NCBI RefSeq assembly: GCF_032884065.1
Contig: NC_088863.1
Span: 38,659,076-38,723,075, forward strand
DNA: 64,000 nucleotides
Direction: 5' to 3'
From: Artemia franciscana
Lineage: Eukaryota > Arthropoda > Branchiopoda > Anostraca > Artemiidae
Shown here in pieces: positions 1 through 11,329 of the stretch (within the stretch, counting starts at the first letter, position 1; each line of letters starts with the position of its first letter). The position numbers and the translations under genes were made by a program. The notes under the pieces were generated by a model. The model saw nothing but the letters and a program-made list of their open reading frames with translations, made no database searches and was not told where the DNA came from.

Positions 1-1
1 T

Positions 2-433
2 TATTACATTGGTCGAACCCACCAAAATTTAGGAACAAGATTGCAGCAACACAAAGAAAGTATTGAAAAAGTGTTAAAATCTAAAAATAACTCTATATCT
101 TTCGATTCAGCTTTAAGTAGTCATATTTTTGAAAATCCAAACCATTATGTTCTATTTGACGAAACAATTCTAATTAGCAATGACCTAGGAATCAAACAAA
201 CTGTCCGTGAGGCAATCGAAATCAAACGAAACTTAAATAATAATACATCCCTAAATAGAGACTTGGGTGAATACACACTCAACTCTATGTACACAAAATT
301 AATTATAGAAAATAATCTAATTCAAAATAAAACAAAAATAGGAATAAACAAAAACAAGCTCAATATCAAAATAACTATCAGATTAGCTGCAGAGAAGGCA
401 AATATCGCAATAAGAAATCATTCCAATTTTTAA
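2..433 (+). pseudogene. Penelope-like element, GIY-YIG endonuclease domain (partial)
   Basis: The reading frame is open from base 2 and starts with YYIGRTHQNLGTRLQQH, a GIY-YIG nuclease signature (YYIG, then the R of RTHQNLGTRL). It is followed by the HKESI, ALSSHIFENPNHYVLFD and EIKRNLN blocks seen in the endonuclease of Penelope-like retroelements (PLEs). In that family this domain is C-terminal to the reverse transcriptase and nicks target DNA. The reverse transcriptase would lie to the left, outside the window. The ATG at 41 is internal, so I do not take it as the start. The ORF ends at a stop at 431-433. A second, more broken copy lies at 42780-43774 and shows the same residues (LQQH, SLLQNSK, ALSEHI, EIKK, GLNSMY). 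Family assignment is confident; activity cannot be judged from a fragment. Confidence 0.85.
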
Positions 434-775
434 TAAATACAGTTAGTGAAATGAATGAACCTTTTTATCTTGTAAAATGTTAGCTTTTATCAGACAGTCT
501 TGGCTGAACTTTTCGTTAAGAAGTAATGATGCCAAGGCTATTTTAAAATAAAAAATGGATTTTTAACTGAGAACTTTTATTGTAAGTGTTTTATCGTTTT
601 TTATTTTTTCTTTGCTGAAGAAGGCCCTTAGATATAGGGCCGAAATATTCAAATAGGTTTTGTTGGTTCACTGTCTTGGAGAAAAAAAAAGTCCTCATTA
701 TTCTCTCTTTTGTTGTTGTATTATGGAAAGGCAGTGTGGTCTTCGTCATTATTTACGTTTAAGCATTCTGTGATT
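434..775 (+). mobile_element. Penelope-like element 3' terminal region with hairpin
   Basis: This is the non-coding tail following the endonuclease ORF. It contains CTGAAGA (615-621), a 5-bp stem with a 9-nt loop (GGCCC 623-627, GGGCC 637-641) and then GAAATATTC. The same layout, with a different stem sequence, recurs in the Penelope copies at 29674 and 43793. The closing stretch near 723-755 (tatggaaaggcagtgtggtc) matches the end of the copy near 29785-29805. The composite repeat starts directly after it. Confidence 0.6.
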
Positions 776-2340
776 GCTCCAAGTTAATACCCAAATCCGT
801 TCTTGGGATACGCCCTTTTGACAGTATACAAGCTCATAGCTTGCATACTAAGTTCGAACTTTTTACTAAGTTCAAATGTACCCTCAATATTCTGTCAAAT
901 TTTCATCTTCATACACGTAGCCTCAATAGTACTAGTACAATGGTACTAGTGGTAGTAGTCGCAATGGTAGCAATAGTAGTGGTTTTAATTGTAATAGTAG
1001 TTGTAGCGTGTAAATATTACCTTTTTTGTCAGTTGATCATTTTGCTTGTCATTTCCTGAAAATTCCAGATTAGTATGCTCAGGCATTCCTGGTTTACGCC
1101 CTTTTGACAACCCGTATACACATACTGCATTTTGAGTTAGGTCAACACTCCGCTTAGCATTTTCGAAAAGCTAACCTGAATATCCTTCGTTTTTGTGGAA
1201 AGTAAAACTCAAACATGCACACTTTTCTCAATAGCATATAATCTATGGGACCTGTGAACGAATTACCTAACTTACATTCCTTGCCCTTGGGGCTGGGGAA
1301 GGGTTGACATCCTTAAAGGGATAATTACTGGATCTTTCAACAGCGCTAAAGAAAATGTTTCCAAATTTTAATGGATGTTTGTTTCGGGAAACGATGGGCG
1401 GTTGGGGGTGGGGGGCTACTGGTTGCCCTCCGATCACTGTTGACTCTTAAAAAGGGCACTGTAACTTCCGATTTCCAATCAAATGAGCCAAATACAAAGT
1501 TTTACCACCAATCCTTCCAAAAAACCTTATATACCCTTAGGGAATAACTTACAACTTTTGCCCCAGGACTCTAGAGGGGGGTCATGTCAACCCTGGAGGC
1601 ATTGTTATATGCTCTTTGGACTATTTTGAAGGATATCTTACAATTATGATCAGATGAATTTTGGAAAAAAAAGAACACCGGAGAGGGGGGACTAGTTGCC
1701 CTTCATCATTCTTACTCTTAAGAGGAAACTAGAAATGTCAATTTCCCATTAGATTAGCTATCTTTTAAAGTTTATACGACCATCTCTTCCATAAGAACCG
1801 TATATACTCCTGTGGGCAGAACTTACATCCTTTACCCTCTGGCTCTTGGGGGGTTCTTTCAACCTCGAATGCCTTGGTATAAAATCTTGGACTATTTGAA
1901 ACAGAATCGCTATCTTAAACATTCTATCGGATGTATTTCGAGAAAAGAGGACGTGGGGGAGGGTTTCTGCACTTTGATCAATTTTGACTTATGAAAAAGG
2001 CATTAGAGGTTCTTAGCTTTAAGTAAATGAGCCCCCTCCGAAGTTTATATGACCAACCCTTAATTAAAAACATTATAGGTCAATAATGAGCAACTTGTAT
2101 AACTTATAGCCCTTGCCCTGAGAGCTCTGGCAGGGAGGCTCACCCCGGAAGTCATTATTACTGGACCTTTCCACTACGCTGCAAAAAATGGCTATCTGAA
2201 AATTTTTGTTGGATGTGTTTGGAAAAAAGGTGGATGTGGCGGAAGAGTGGTCACCCTCCAATTACTTTCGACCCTTAAAAGGGGCAATTAACTTTCAATT
2301 TAAAATAGAATGAGCCCTTTCTGTACCTACTACCTGTGTG
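776..2340 (+). repeat. Composite tandem repeat, copy 1
   Basis: A degenerate repeat with two parts. The first (about 776-1200) holds a GTA/GTAGTG-rich run (about 930-1010) and a unit with 'acgcccttttgacaa' and 'ttggttcaacactcc'-type blocks. The second (about 1240-2340) is a tandem array of roughly 330-bp units. Each unit contains 'ttttgactcttaaaa', 'catataggac...aagaacctta' and 'cttacaacccttgcccc' variants plus G-rich runs. The same composite, in the same orientation, occurs at 7620-10860 and 58540-61190. Every ORF here is short and runs across repeat blocks, so I call no gene. Confidence 0.75.
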
Positions 2341-2803
2341 TAACACCATCATTTTATCATTTATATATTTCGGTTTCTTTTAAAATTTAATTCCTCCCCC
2401 CCCCAAGACTCTTCAGAAACCTCTACATCCTTCTATAGCTTTTTAATCCAAATAGCGATTTTCGCGTTGCAAGCAGGCAACCAATGGAACTAAGGAAGTT
2501 CAAAACTGTAGTCTGATTTTTCTTCTTTTTTTTCTTTTAGTGACAAGTCGAGTCTCATCTTCTTTTTTTTTTTTTTTTTTTTTAGTTGAAGAACTAAGTA
2601 AAATCATTGTTAGTCAGCATTTCTAATTTTCTTTTTACTGTTCTCTGAGAAAATACTGGTAACATAATTTTGTTAAAAAGTTTTGGCAAAATTAGAATCA
2701 TTTCTCCTCTAGTCTTTTCCCTGTTCAAAGCTGATCTGAAACGCTGCCTATTGATAATCAAAGACCATTTTTCATTATTTTCAAAATAAAACAAAAACCT
2801 TAC
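2341..2803. other. Intronic sequence, no gene seen
   Basis: AT-rich sequence with a poly-C run near 2395-2403 and poly-T near 2563-2583. It lies downstream of receptor exon 4 on the minus strand and is probably the start of intron 4. I found no further receptor exon here. Confidence 0.4.
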
Positions 2804-2952
2804 CTCAGAATTTCCATTATTGCGTGTGCCTGGGTGACATCGTTGGGCACTGTCCTGTAGAAGTAAGGAAATTGTACTCTATTTGATAGCGTTGGGGATG
2901 TAGAAAGATAGCTCACTTGCGGTATTTCAAATATTTTCAGCAACTGGGCCAT
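2804..2952 (-). CDS. mGluR-like receptor, exon 4 (Venus-flytrap domain)
   Basis: On the minus strand an acceptor (aataattttag) precedes a 149-nt open exon that ends at a GAG|GTAAGG donor. The translation includes AQLLKIFEIPQVSYLSTSP, TLSNRVQFPYFYRTVPND and VTQAHAIMEIL. This is the segment of metabotropic glutamate receptors that follows the serine-rich 'VIGGQNSAVSIQ' loop and reads (in family terms) 'QVANLLxLFxIPQVSYxSTSxxLSDxxRFxYFxRTVPxD'. The exon enters in phase 0, matching the end of exon 3, and leaves in phase 2. The STSP...LSN wording is closest to the insect mangetout/mGluR branch as I remember it. No stop or frameshift is present. The next exon is not found in the remaining 2.8 kb, so the gene continues to the left. 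Confidence 0.9.
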
Positions 2953-4080
2953 CTAAAATTATTAAAAAAAAAATTAATAATTTTTCCGTCAGTTGCTAAT
3001 TTTTTCTTCCACTTCTTTTATCCTTTAGTCAAAACAGAATAATTCACAGGAAACAACTCACAATTCTTTCCAATATCCCAGCTTCTTGTTATTTCCACAT
3101 CTCCTTCATACAAAACTATGCCTACTTGTGCTACGGGCAACTCATTGCAACGCCAAGCCGCCTCAAGCTCAAACAACCATGTATACTCTTCTTCCACCTT
3201 TATGTACTCGAATGTTGATTCTTTACTCCTCCCAAGATGTTCAAATTGCCTATAAACACTTTCTTATGACTCATATTATGGGGGCACCTGCTTTTGCTCT
3301 TGTCTCTCTAGTGGAGGATCAGAAAGCACGATTTTTGGCGATCTATATTATTCATAATCTGTAAAACATGGAAAAAATCTTTCTCTTCTTTCTTTCTTTT
3401 TGGTCCTAAAAACTGTCTCTCTTTTTTTATGGTCCTAAAAAGTAAAATTGAACCTCATTTCTTGCATTTATTATTACTTGACACATCGTCAATCTAACTA
3501 CCACCTAAAATTATCCTTAGAAAACTGATGTGTAAAAAAATCTCATATCTTCCTCAATCTTTTGTTTCAAATACAGTTTTCCAAAACATGATGCTTTCAA
3601 AGATAATTAGAGATTCCTATAGTAACCTACAAGGAGCAGAAATGGTCATATAGTAATACAAACTTAAAACGAGGAGAAATTGCTATTAAATAAATAAATG
3701 AAGCACAAAACGAACAGAAATTTAAAAGAATGATCGCATCAAACTTGATATAGTGGGGTCACTATATAAGTGTGATAAAACCATCCTGGGAAAAGTAAAT
3801 TATACCTTAAAATTGTGGATTATTTAGATAATTTATGGCCAAAGGTTGGGCCCCGGCACTCGACACGTGGCAGGCCTGTACATACATATTTTTGTTGTCA
3901 ATTGTCTTCTAACTGCAGATAACATGAACTTCTTTTGGATATCATGGCTTCAGGTTAGGTTTGATGCAAAAACCCTGAGAGAAACACTAAAAAGGCATTT
4001 AATCCTAACAAGAAGAAATTTAGTTTTAAGAAATTTTGTTTTAAGTCACGAGGTGTCAAATAAGCAATAAAGAAAACTTC
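2953..4080. other. Receptor intron 3 (left part), degenerate repeats
   Basis: This lies between exons 3 and 4 on the minus strand. An open frame at 3086-3364 (+) has no recognised domain and no splice or start context that I trust. From about 3790 to 4050 the sequence resembles the stretches at 20890-21130 and 29820-30270 ('ggccccgg/gcactcg', 'ttgtcttctaac.gcag', 'atcatggcttcagg'). It is therefore one of several decayed copies of a dispersed repeat that keeps company with the Helitron debris. Confidence 0.45.
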
Positions 4081-4089
4081 AGAACACTT

Positions 4090-4545
4090 ATATCGAACTT
4101 GAGAAGCTGACTAGTACATATCAAGGTGAAACACTCAACTTGCCAGAGAAAACCGTATATAAATTTGTTGTACGCGCATTCCCGCGTGAATTACGAGAAA
4201 GTTCGGTCTAAAATGAACAACCAAATGTCGGGATCTAATGCCCATTTGATGACGATTTATTTAATGAAGAAATACATTCAAAGAAACGAAGAAATGCATT
4301 CAAAGATGATCCAATTCACATTTAATGGTGATTTAAAATATACGAGTGGAAAATTTGAGAAAAACAGAAATGAAAAGATAAATGGTAAAAAGAGACAAAA
4401 TTTGCAGATTCAGTCTGCAGTGGCGAAAAACAAAATTTTGGGTGAATTACAAAAGGACAAGAAGAAAAAATAGCTTAGGGGAAACGAAGAAGTCAAGGAC
4501 CCATTGAGAATAACAGAACAATAAAATCTAAGAAAAAGGACACTA
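4090..4545 (+). mobile_element. Helitron-associated debris, plus-strand part
   Basis: A lysine-rich open frame (4126-4473) has no recognisable domain. Immediately after it, 4472-4510 ('gcttaggggaaacgaagaagtcaaggaccc') is an inverted copy of 5772-5808, and both encode L-R-G-N-(E/K)-E-V-K-D-P-L. I read the whole 4.1-5.8 kb block as rearranged pieces of one Helitron-type element. Confidence 0.35.
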
Positions 4546-4571
4546 TGGTTCAATTAAAATTTGAAGATGAT

Positions 4572-4973
4572 TTATTTCGCGGAAGAGAGAAATGGGAAGG
4601 AAGTAAGGGTCCCATTACACATCCCTTCTGAAATATCCAAGTTACAAAAAAGCATAACTATCATATTTTTCTTGATTTTTAAGTCATGTGATGGTAATTC
4701 TGCAGTTTCAATTGAGTGGAGGAATTCCCGAGTAAATTCAACTCCTCCTTTTCCTTTATCTTTTACAGAATCGTAACTTTTATATGATTTATGTTCTCCT
4801 GTGATATGATCGACCATTTTCGCATTTATTTTACTAACTATTTTGTTGATTGAAGCTAAAATAGCTCGATTATTCATTTGTATTGAAACGTTGTTTAGGC
4901 AAACAATCTCCAAAACCTTCCTCAATTAAATTCATAAAATAGTCTAATATCTTCATTTTTTCTAGGAAAAGAG
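4572..4973 (-). pseudogene. Helitron PIF1-like helicase fragment
   Basis: The minus-strand frame reads NNRAILASINKIVSKINAKM, then a block ending REFLHSIETAELPSHDLKIK and MLFCNLDISEGMCNGTL. These match the part of Helitron PIF1/RecD2-type helicases between the 'CERAILAPxNxxVDxIN' and 'YPxEFLNSLxxSGLPPHxLxLKxGxxxMLLRNLxxxxGLCNGTRL' segments. The same region is found at 32420-32760 (+) and 24605-24973 (-). Sequence upstream to about 4973 (LFPRKNEDIRLFYEF) extends the similarity, with a stop. Walker motifs are absent. This is a decayed fragment lying inside receptor intron 3. Confidence 0.75.
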
Positions 4974-5039
4974 CCTTTAATCACATTCTTTATTGGCAAT
5001 GGAAATTATGTCTTCCAGTAATTCAACTTCATTAAGAAG

Positions 5040-5340
5040 ATTTTTAAAAAGATTTCCATTTCCTAATTGGAGGATCACATGCTCGGTGTCGCAAGTCTTC
5101 TAACCGCGGTTCTACTTGCTCTTCATTTTCATTTTTGACACACTCTAATTCTTGTTTTCGCATATCTTCTAACCACCCGTGTCATTGCTCTTCATTTTTA
5201 TATTTGACTCGTTTTGATACACGTTGTTGCATATCTTCCACCCATCTTTGTCTATCTTCTTCATTTTTGATTTTAAATTTATTTGAGAAAGTTTAGAAAT
5301 GCCCTTTGCTTTAGCTACTCGTACTGGTGTTGTCCAGTTT
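5040..5340 (-). repeat. 66-bp repeats encoding a 22-residue charged repeat (Helitron N-terminus type)
   Basis: About four imperfect 66-bp units are visible in the top strand as 'tcttctaacc...ttgctcttcatttt.atttttgac.cg'. Read on the minus strand they encode units like KNEEQ-(R)-x-x-WLEDM-x-x-x-x-x-x-RVK. Similar runs occur at 21419-21740 (-), 27740-27960 (-), 28560-28880 (+) and 30840-30960 (+). Helitron proteins often begin with charged repeats of this kind, and the main Helitron here has 24-residue 'RLAADRESKKRKRAEE' repeats. Confidence 0.6.
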
Positions 5341-5870
5341 TCCACTCGAAAACTGGAGGAAATAACGGAAAAAGGGAAGGGAGGCCAGAATCCTGAGCCA
5401 GTGGCTAATGGCTCATAAGTAGGCCTATGGACAAAATAATTCGCTTAAGTATCTTTTAACTTTTACTTTCTTGAATCACATACATTTCTTACAACCATTT
5501 AAATTACTAAACATAAAGAAAACAACCACTTGGCAGTGATCACAGTACAAAACTTCAGCTATTATAGTTAAAACTTGTACTTTCGAAGGCATTATCGTTG
5601 GATAAAAAACTAAAAAAAGAGCTTCAGTAACTATAGACAAAATTTGCACTTTTTAAGGCAGTATATTTGACTTGAGAAACACAGCATTGATATCACTAGT
5701 CGAGCTCCTCGTCTTCGACAATCTCGTTGTCCCTGTTCAAACTCGTTGTCCTCTTTTTTTTTTATGCCCAAAGGGTCCTTGACCTCTTTGTTTCCCCTAA
5801 GCTCATTATGTAACACTCCGAAAATTTTATTCTACACAATCGCTGGCCAAATTTGTAAATCACATTTCTT
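5341..5870. other. Helitron debris, no intact gene
   Basis: AT-rich sequence. The minus frame at 5631-5816 (ELRGNKEVKDPLGIKKKEDN then EFEQGQRDCRRRG) resembles the end of the plus-strand debris at 4470-4510 in inverted orientation. Nothing else is recognisable. Confidence 0.35.
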
Positions 5871-5879
5871 TTTTGTAAA

Positions 5880-6600
5880 TCACATTTCTTCTAGTGATAT
5901 TGCTGAAACTTACGCGAAGTTCAAAGCATCAGAAAACTGTATTGTATGGGTTTCAAGCTCCTCTCTACAAAAAATATGTAATTTTGAATTTTTTTTTTGA
6001 AAAGGAAGGTCACAGATATGTGTCTATTTTTCTTCCTCTCTGGGATTACTGAATCAAACCAATGGTCCAAGAAATATGTAAGATTAATAAATTGAACGGA
6101 AAGTCAAAGTTCTAATGCTATTTGTAAGTAGCCAAAATTATTGTGGTACAGCAGAGTGGCGTTCCCTACAATTTTGAGGCTCCCAACCAAAATTTTTAGC
6201 CAAAGAGGGCAAACTTGCTATCAATTGGAAGTTCTGAGAAAAGTAGCCCATTGAAAATTATTTAAAAAACTGTTTCGGAGGTGGTAATGCCACAGAATGA
6301 CGAATTCGTTCCTATCGAGTGAAGTAGTCCATAGAAAATAAACAATTAATATAGACACTTGTTTTAAGGCTTTACATAACCAAGTTGATTCCTTTTATGT
6401 TTGGTAAAACTATAGTAACTGCTGTCAACTGTTGTATAGTCTATTATGGATAACCAGTGGGTCCTTGCATAGATAGGGGTGCCCTCAAAAAGTGCATTTT
6501 GTATCGATATTTTCCGTATTTCTGTGAGTGTTCAGGGAAATGGATAAGTGGGTATCGGGAGTCAAGATGTATAAGTTAATTTCTAGTCTTCCCTTATGCC
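5880..6600 (+). repeat. Diverged copy of the 1.6 kb dispersed repeat
   Basis: Shares ordered blocks with 36080-36500 and 38520-38930: 'gaaaactgtattgta...tttcaagctcctctctacaaaa', 'aaggtcacagatatgtgtctatttttc', 'aatggtccaagaaatatgtaag' and 'gaaaatta...ttgg'. It is more divergent than the other copies and has lost the G-rich middle section. Confidence 0.5.
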
Positions 6601-7099
6601 AGAAGCTACAGTAGGTGGTGCATATGACAATTCATTTCTCAAGGCAGAACTTTTTTTCGTTTTTATTAAAGATTGCCCTTATTGTTACCGGCAAAACAGG
6701 TCTACGAGCATCTTGTGTTGAGAAACAAGCATTGTCTCTCCCAGGCAAGGAGAGACAAGCGTTATCAAAAATTTATCTTTTATCGATGTTGAAACGGAAA
6801 TATTGGATAATATTCATTTTTCAGATATTAAACCGCCATGTGAATAAAAACTAAGTTAGGATCGAATCTTAGTTACAGCTACCAGAACTTGAAAAAAAAA
6901 AATGCAACATGTGCATTAAAAGAATTGAAGTTTATGGCAATTCTATAGATTTTAAATTGGTCAAGTTTAAAGCTACACAAGAAAATTTACAAGTCTGAGA
7001 AAAGTTGATACTATTGAACACGGGTGAGATGGCTGGGTATGGGACAGAAAAGGATCCATTGGAGGTCCCATAACTGTGGACAAAAGTTTGGTTATTTAC

Positions 7100-7206
7100 C
7101 TGAATTGAAACCGCTGAGTTTTGTCCACCGATGACACCAACCACTCGTTCAGACGGGAATTTACCAACAAAAGTGGAAGCTTGATTATTTGGACAAAAAT
7201 ATTCTG
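7100..7206 (-). CDS. mGluR-like receptor, exon 3 (ligand-binding loop)
   Basis: On the minus strand the acceptor 'ctttccatgcag' is followed by a 107-nt exon ending at CAG|GTAAAT. It encodes EYFCPNNQASTFVGKFPSER followed by VVGVIGGQNSAVSIQ. The block 'VxGVIGGxxSxVSxQVA' is diagnostic for metabotropic glutamate receptors. In this family the serine that starts the loop and the SAVS element line the glutamate-binding cleft of the Venus-flytrap domain. The exon enters with two bases (CA), completing the codon left by exon 2 (phase 1), and ends in phase 0, as exon 4 requires. A longer open frame (6932-7255) runs into both introns and should not be used. This exon alone makes the receptor assignment strong. 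Confidence 0.9.
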
Positions 7207-7620
7207 CTGCATGGAAAGCATTTAAATGTGCCAGAAAACCTGAAAAATAAACCATATATAATAGAGAATGTTGTTACAAACAATTACTTTGAAATGCAAT
7301 GTTTTTCGTCTCACCATATTCTACCTCATAAAACGAAATTCATTTCACTCTCATTGTATTTAATTAAGATTTATACATTTTGAAAGGCTTTAGTTGAAAA
7401 TCTAAAATCCATATATTGGTGATATAAAAAACTGTTATTGTCAAAGCCTTGAATTCTTTTCTGATTAAACCAGGGCAACAATAATATATTTGCTTTGTTT
7501 ATTTTTTCTCTCTGGATTGATTTAAATGAAAGTGATTTTAATAAGATTTGAGAGTCTAATTGTATCTCGACACTTTAATTAAATGCCTGACCGAGACCTA
7601 AATACCTAAAGAGACCTAAG
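7207..7620. other. Receptor intron 2, no feature seen
   Basis: AT-rich intron sequence upstream of exon 3. No recognised repeat until the composite repeat begins near 7620. Confidence 0.4.
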
Positions 7621-10505
7621 GGCGTCGTTACTACGACTATTAGTCGTAGTAACAGTAGTAGCAGCAGTATTAATTGCTGTCGTACATTGTTCATCTTGCC
7701 TTTTGATCAGTTGAACATTCCCATTCATGATCCCCCAAAAGTTTCACCTCGGCACGGTAAGTCATTCCAAAAATATTGCTGATCGTGCGATTTTCAACTC
7801 CTTTTGACATATTTTTAATCTTAGTGCGCAAAGCCTTACAAATTGTTGCAATTGATGTAGTAGCTGGTAGCTGGAGTAGTTTAGAAGCAGTAGCGGCATT
7901 AGTAAAAGTAGCAGTGGTAGTAGTGTTAGTAGTAACATACATATATTATCCTTGGTCAACTGATTTTCTCTTTTAAGTATTCTCTGAAAGCTCCAACTTA
8001 GTATCCAAATCCATTCTTGAGACGCGTCCTTTTGAAAATCTACAGGCATTTAGCGTGTTTTGATTTAATTGAATTTCACTAAATATTTTGTCAAATTTCT
8101 ACCTTCACACACTTAGCCTTATTTGTACTAGTATCATAATAGTAGTGGTAGTAGTAGGAACAGTAGTACCAGTAATAGTGAATTATTATTAGTAGTAGTA
8201 ACAGTAATAAATACAGGTACATTTTGCCTTTGGTCAATTGAATATTCCACTCAGGATACTCTTAAAGTTTTCTCTTGATACGAAAATCCGTTCCAAAAAT
8301 ATTGCTGATACGCCCGTATCGTCAATCTGTGTGCATATGATATGCTTTGGTTTAGTTCAACTTTCCCCTCAACATTTCCTCAGATGTTTATTTCAATATT
8401 CTCAGCCTTATTAGTATCCACTACAGGAACAATGGTTTTAGTGACAGTAGTGATGGTAATAGTAGATGTAGTGGCGTGCAAATTTTGCCTTTTTGGTCAT
8501 TATCATTTCCTGAAAGTCCAAAATTAATATACTCGGTTATTCCTGAGTTACTCCCTTTTGACAAGCCATATACTCGTAACATGCTTTAATTTGGTTCAAC
8601 ACTCCCCTCAACATTCCTTGAAAGACTCACCTTAATGCTCTTCTTGTTTTGGGAAAGTAGTAGTCAAATATGCATACCTTTTCTCAAAAGCATATAGGGG
8701 ATAATTATATGAAAACAATGATCAAATTACCTAACTTAAAGTCCTTATCCTAAAGCCTCAGGGGAGACATCCTCAAACAAATAATTACTGAACCTTGAGA
8801 AATAGATCTCTCAAAACTTTGTTTGGATATTTGTATTTGGAAAATTATTGGTTTGGAGGGGGGTTGCTCCCAATTAAATTTTTACTCTTAAAAGGACAAT
8901 ATAACTTCCGATTTCAAGTCAGGTGAGCCTCATCTGAAGTTTACACGACAACCCATAACATAAAAACCTTATATGCCTCCAGGGCATAGCTTACAGCCCT
9001 CTCCCCAGATTTCTGGGGGTTATTTCAACCCTTGAGGTATTGTTATATGTTTTTGGACTATTTGTTTTAAAGTAAATATCTCACAATTTCAATCACATGC
9101 GTTTCATGAAAAAAGAGTAGTTAGGGGGGGGGGGGGTAAATGACTTCCATCACTTTTGACTCTTAAAATAGAACTAGAGCTTCCAATTTTCAAGTAAACG
9201 GGCATAACTTACTTGCGACCAATTTGAATAGAATAGTTATCTCGGAATTTCTATTGGATGCATTTCGAGAAAAGACGACGTGTGTGTGTGTGGGGAGGGG
9301 TAGCTGCCATCTGACTACGCTGACTCTTAAAGAGGGTAACAAAACTTCTGGTTATAAGTCCAACGAAACCCCTCGGAAGCATATAGGACTACCTTTCTAT
9401 AAGAACCTAGTATATCCCTTGGGCGTAACTTACAACCCATACTCTGAGGGCTGTGGGTTGGTTGTTATCCTCACAGACACAATTTCTAGACCCTTCAAAT
9501 ATGCTGAAGAAAATTTCTGTAACAAATTTTGATCGCATGTGTTTGGGAAAATAATGGGCGTGGAAGGGGGGACTGGTTGCTCTCAAATCACTTTTGACTC
9601 TTAGAGAGGGTACTATAACTTCAAATTTCAAATTAAATGAACCAAATCGGAAATTTATTCGACCAGCCATTCAATGAAAACCTTATATGCCCTCAAGGTA
9701 CAACTTACAACCCTTGTCCCAGGGCTCTGGGAGGTTTTGCAAAACCCAGAGGCATTTTACATGTTCTTTCGACTATTTTGAACAAAACGGCTACCATATA
9801 ATACCAATCAGATACGATTGGTGAAAAGAGGAGTATTTGGGGGGACTAGCTGCTCTCTATCACTTTTGACTCTTAAAAGAGAACTAGAACATCTATTTTC
9901 AACCAAATGACACCTCTAAGGTTTATGCAACCATCCATTCCGTAAGAACCTCAAATACCCCCAAGGCATAAATTACAACCCTTACCCCAGGCTCAGGGGG
10001 TTTCTTCCAACCCCAAAAACTTTGTTGTATGATCTTTGGACTATTTTGAATAAAAAGCCTATCTAAAAATTTCAGTTGGATACATTTTGGTAAAACACGA
10101 CGTGTGGTATTGTGTTTGTGTGGGGGAGGGTGTAGCTGCCCTCCGATCACTCTTCATCTTAAAAAGGACTCTACAACTTCAGATCAACATTTCAATGACT
10201 CCCCTTCGAAGATTATGCGACAACTCTTTCTATAAAAATCTTATATGCCACCCACGGCATAACTTACGACCCTTGCCCTGAGAACTGTAGGTGAATGGTC
10301 GTCCTCAAAGACATAATCTCCTGACCTTTCAAATACATTTAACAAATTGGCTATCTTAAAATTTTGACTGGATGTGTTTGGCAAAATGAGGGGCATGGGA
10401 GGGGGTTGGTTGCCCTCCAATCACTTTTGACTACTAAAAATACCACTAGTCCTTTCAATTTTCAATCGAATGAGCCCTTTTCAAAGTTCCTACGACATTT
10501 CATTC

Positions 10506-10677
10506 CATTAAACAATAAAGAGAGATAAAACTCTTCAAAAAAAAACCTCAAACGAGACGACGGCCAGTAGAGAGAAACTATCTACTGGCCGTCGTCTCGT
10601 TTGTGGTTTTTTTTTGTAGAGTTTTATCTCTCTTTGTTGTTTATTGTCATTTCTGGCCAGTTCGGCTTAAGAACTTT
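10506..10677. mobile_element. Palindromic insertion with 62-bp arms
   Basis: Bases 10510-10571 and 10581-10642 are reverse complements at about 59 of 62 positions around a 9-nt loop. This would form a long hairpin. Compared with the sister repeat end at 61070-61095, this block looks inserted. The 10-bp sequence catttcattc lies on both sides (10496-10505 and 10678-10687), as a target-site duplication would. It has no coding capacity. I read it as a foldback/MITE-like insertion, but the about 35 bases between the right arm and the second catttcattc are unexplained. Confidence 0.6.
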
Positions 10678-10713
10678 CATTTCATTCAATACGAAGAGCC
10701 CTGGTAAAAACAA

Positions 10714-10718
<5 letters not shown>

Positions 10719-10804
<86 letters not shown>
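10719..10804. repeat. (TA)n microsatellite
   Basis: About 86 bases of uninterrupted TA inside the terminal part of composite repeat copy 2. The matching place in copy 3 (about 61122-61140) has a poly-A run instead. Confidence 0.97.
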
Positions 10805-10806
<2 letters not shown>

Positions 10807-10939
10807 ACCAACATCGTTCTTTACTTAGGCAGCCTGTTGCGCTGCTTATGAAAAGTAATCCTAGTGCAACCAGCCCCGCCCACGCTTTTCCCCTAAATAC
10901 AATAAATTAAAATTATGAGATCTACTGGCGATGGCTTCC

Positions 10940-11290
10940 TACTTTTATATGCAATGCTCCTCGCCCTTGCATTGAGTCAAGACTGCTCAAATCCCTTGTT
11001 CGAAGCATCTTTTTGAAGCACAAACTCTTTGGGAAAGTCTTAACTGTTCAGGACAGGGGCAGTAATAAATGCAGTCTTCAAGGTCTCTAAGGCTAATCTC
11101 TGCTCCTGAGACACCGTAAATTGGATTGTATACCGTTTCTGAAGAAGATCTGTCAGTGGTATCGCAACCGAAGAGAAAGTGAGAACGAAGCTCTGGTAAC
11201 ACACAGCAATGCCAAGGAATAACATCACTTCATTTTTGGTGGTGGGCTCTTGACATTTCTTTGAAGTCTCAACATCGCTTCCAAGCGATT
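10940..11290 (-). pseudogene. Ty3/gypsy pol fragment (RT end, RNase H start)
   Basis: The minus strand reads ...QEPTTKNEVMLFLGIAV and then QSFVLTFSSVAIPLTDLLQ, ...LALETLKTAFITAPVLN. This corresponds to the family blocks 'FLGLxxYYRRFIPNFSxIAxPLTxLLxK' and 'AFxxLKxxLxxAPVL'. After an in-frame stop it continues KEFVLQKDASNKGF, the first catalytic Asp block (TDAS) of the RNase H domain. At least two stops and no LTR nearby mark it as a dead internal fragment of a Ty3/gypsy LTR retrotransposon. It lies between the composite repeat and the minisatellite. Confidence 0.8.
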
Positions 11291-11329
11291 CAAGCAGATT
11301 CTCGATTCCAAGCAGCCGCTACAAGTACC

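Larger units (their letters stand above)
7620..10860 (+). repeat. Composite tandem repeat, copy 2
   Basis: The longest of three copies. The first part (7620-8640) has several ~230-300-bp units, each with a GTA/GTAGTAGT run (7640-7675, 7860-7930, 8130-8215, 8400-8475) and the blocks 'ttttgccttt.ggtca.ttg' and 'gatacgcccttttgacaa'. The second part (8700-10500) is a tandem array of about 330-bp units ('cttttgactcttaaaa', 'ataagaacctta', 'cttacaacccttgcccc', G-runs at 9126-9137). It ends with 'tacgaagagccctggt...(microsatellite)...catcgttctttacttaggcagc' (about 10687-10835), the same end as the copy at 61085-61175. Confidence 0.75.

Noticed and set aside
3086-3364. 92-residue ORF as an exon
   Set aside because: No domain recognised, no supporting splice sites; lies in the intron of a gene on the other strand.
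6932-7255. 107-codon ORF as a complete gene
   Set aside because: Only 7100-7206 matches the receptor; the ends run into intron past clear splice sites.
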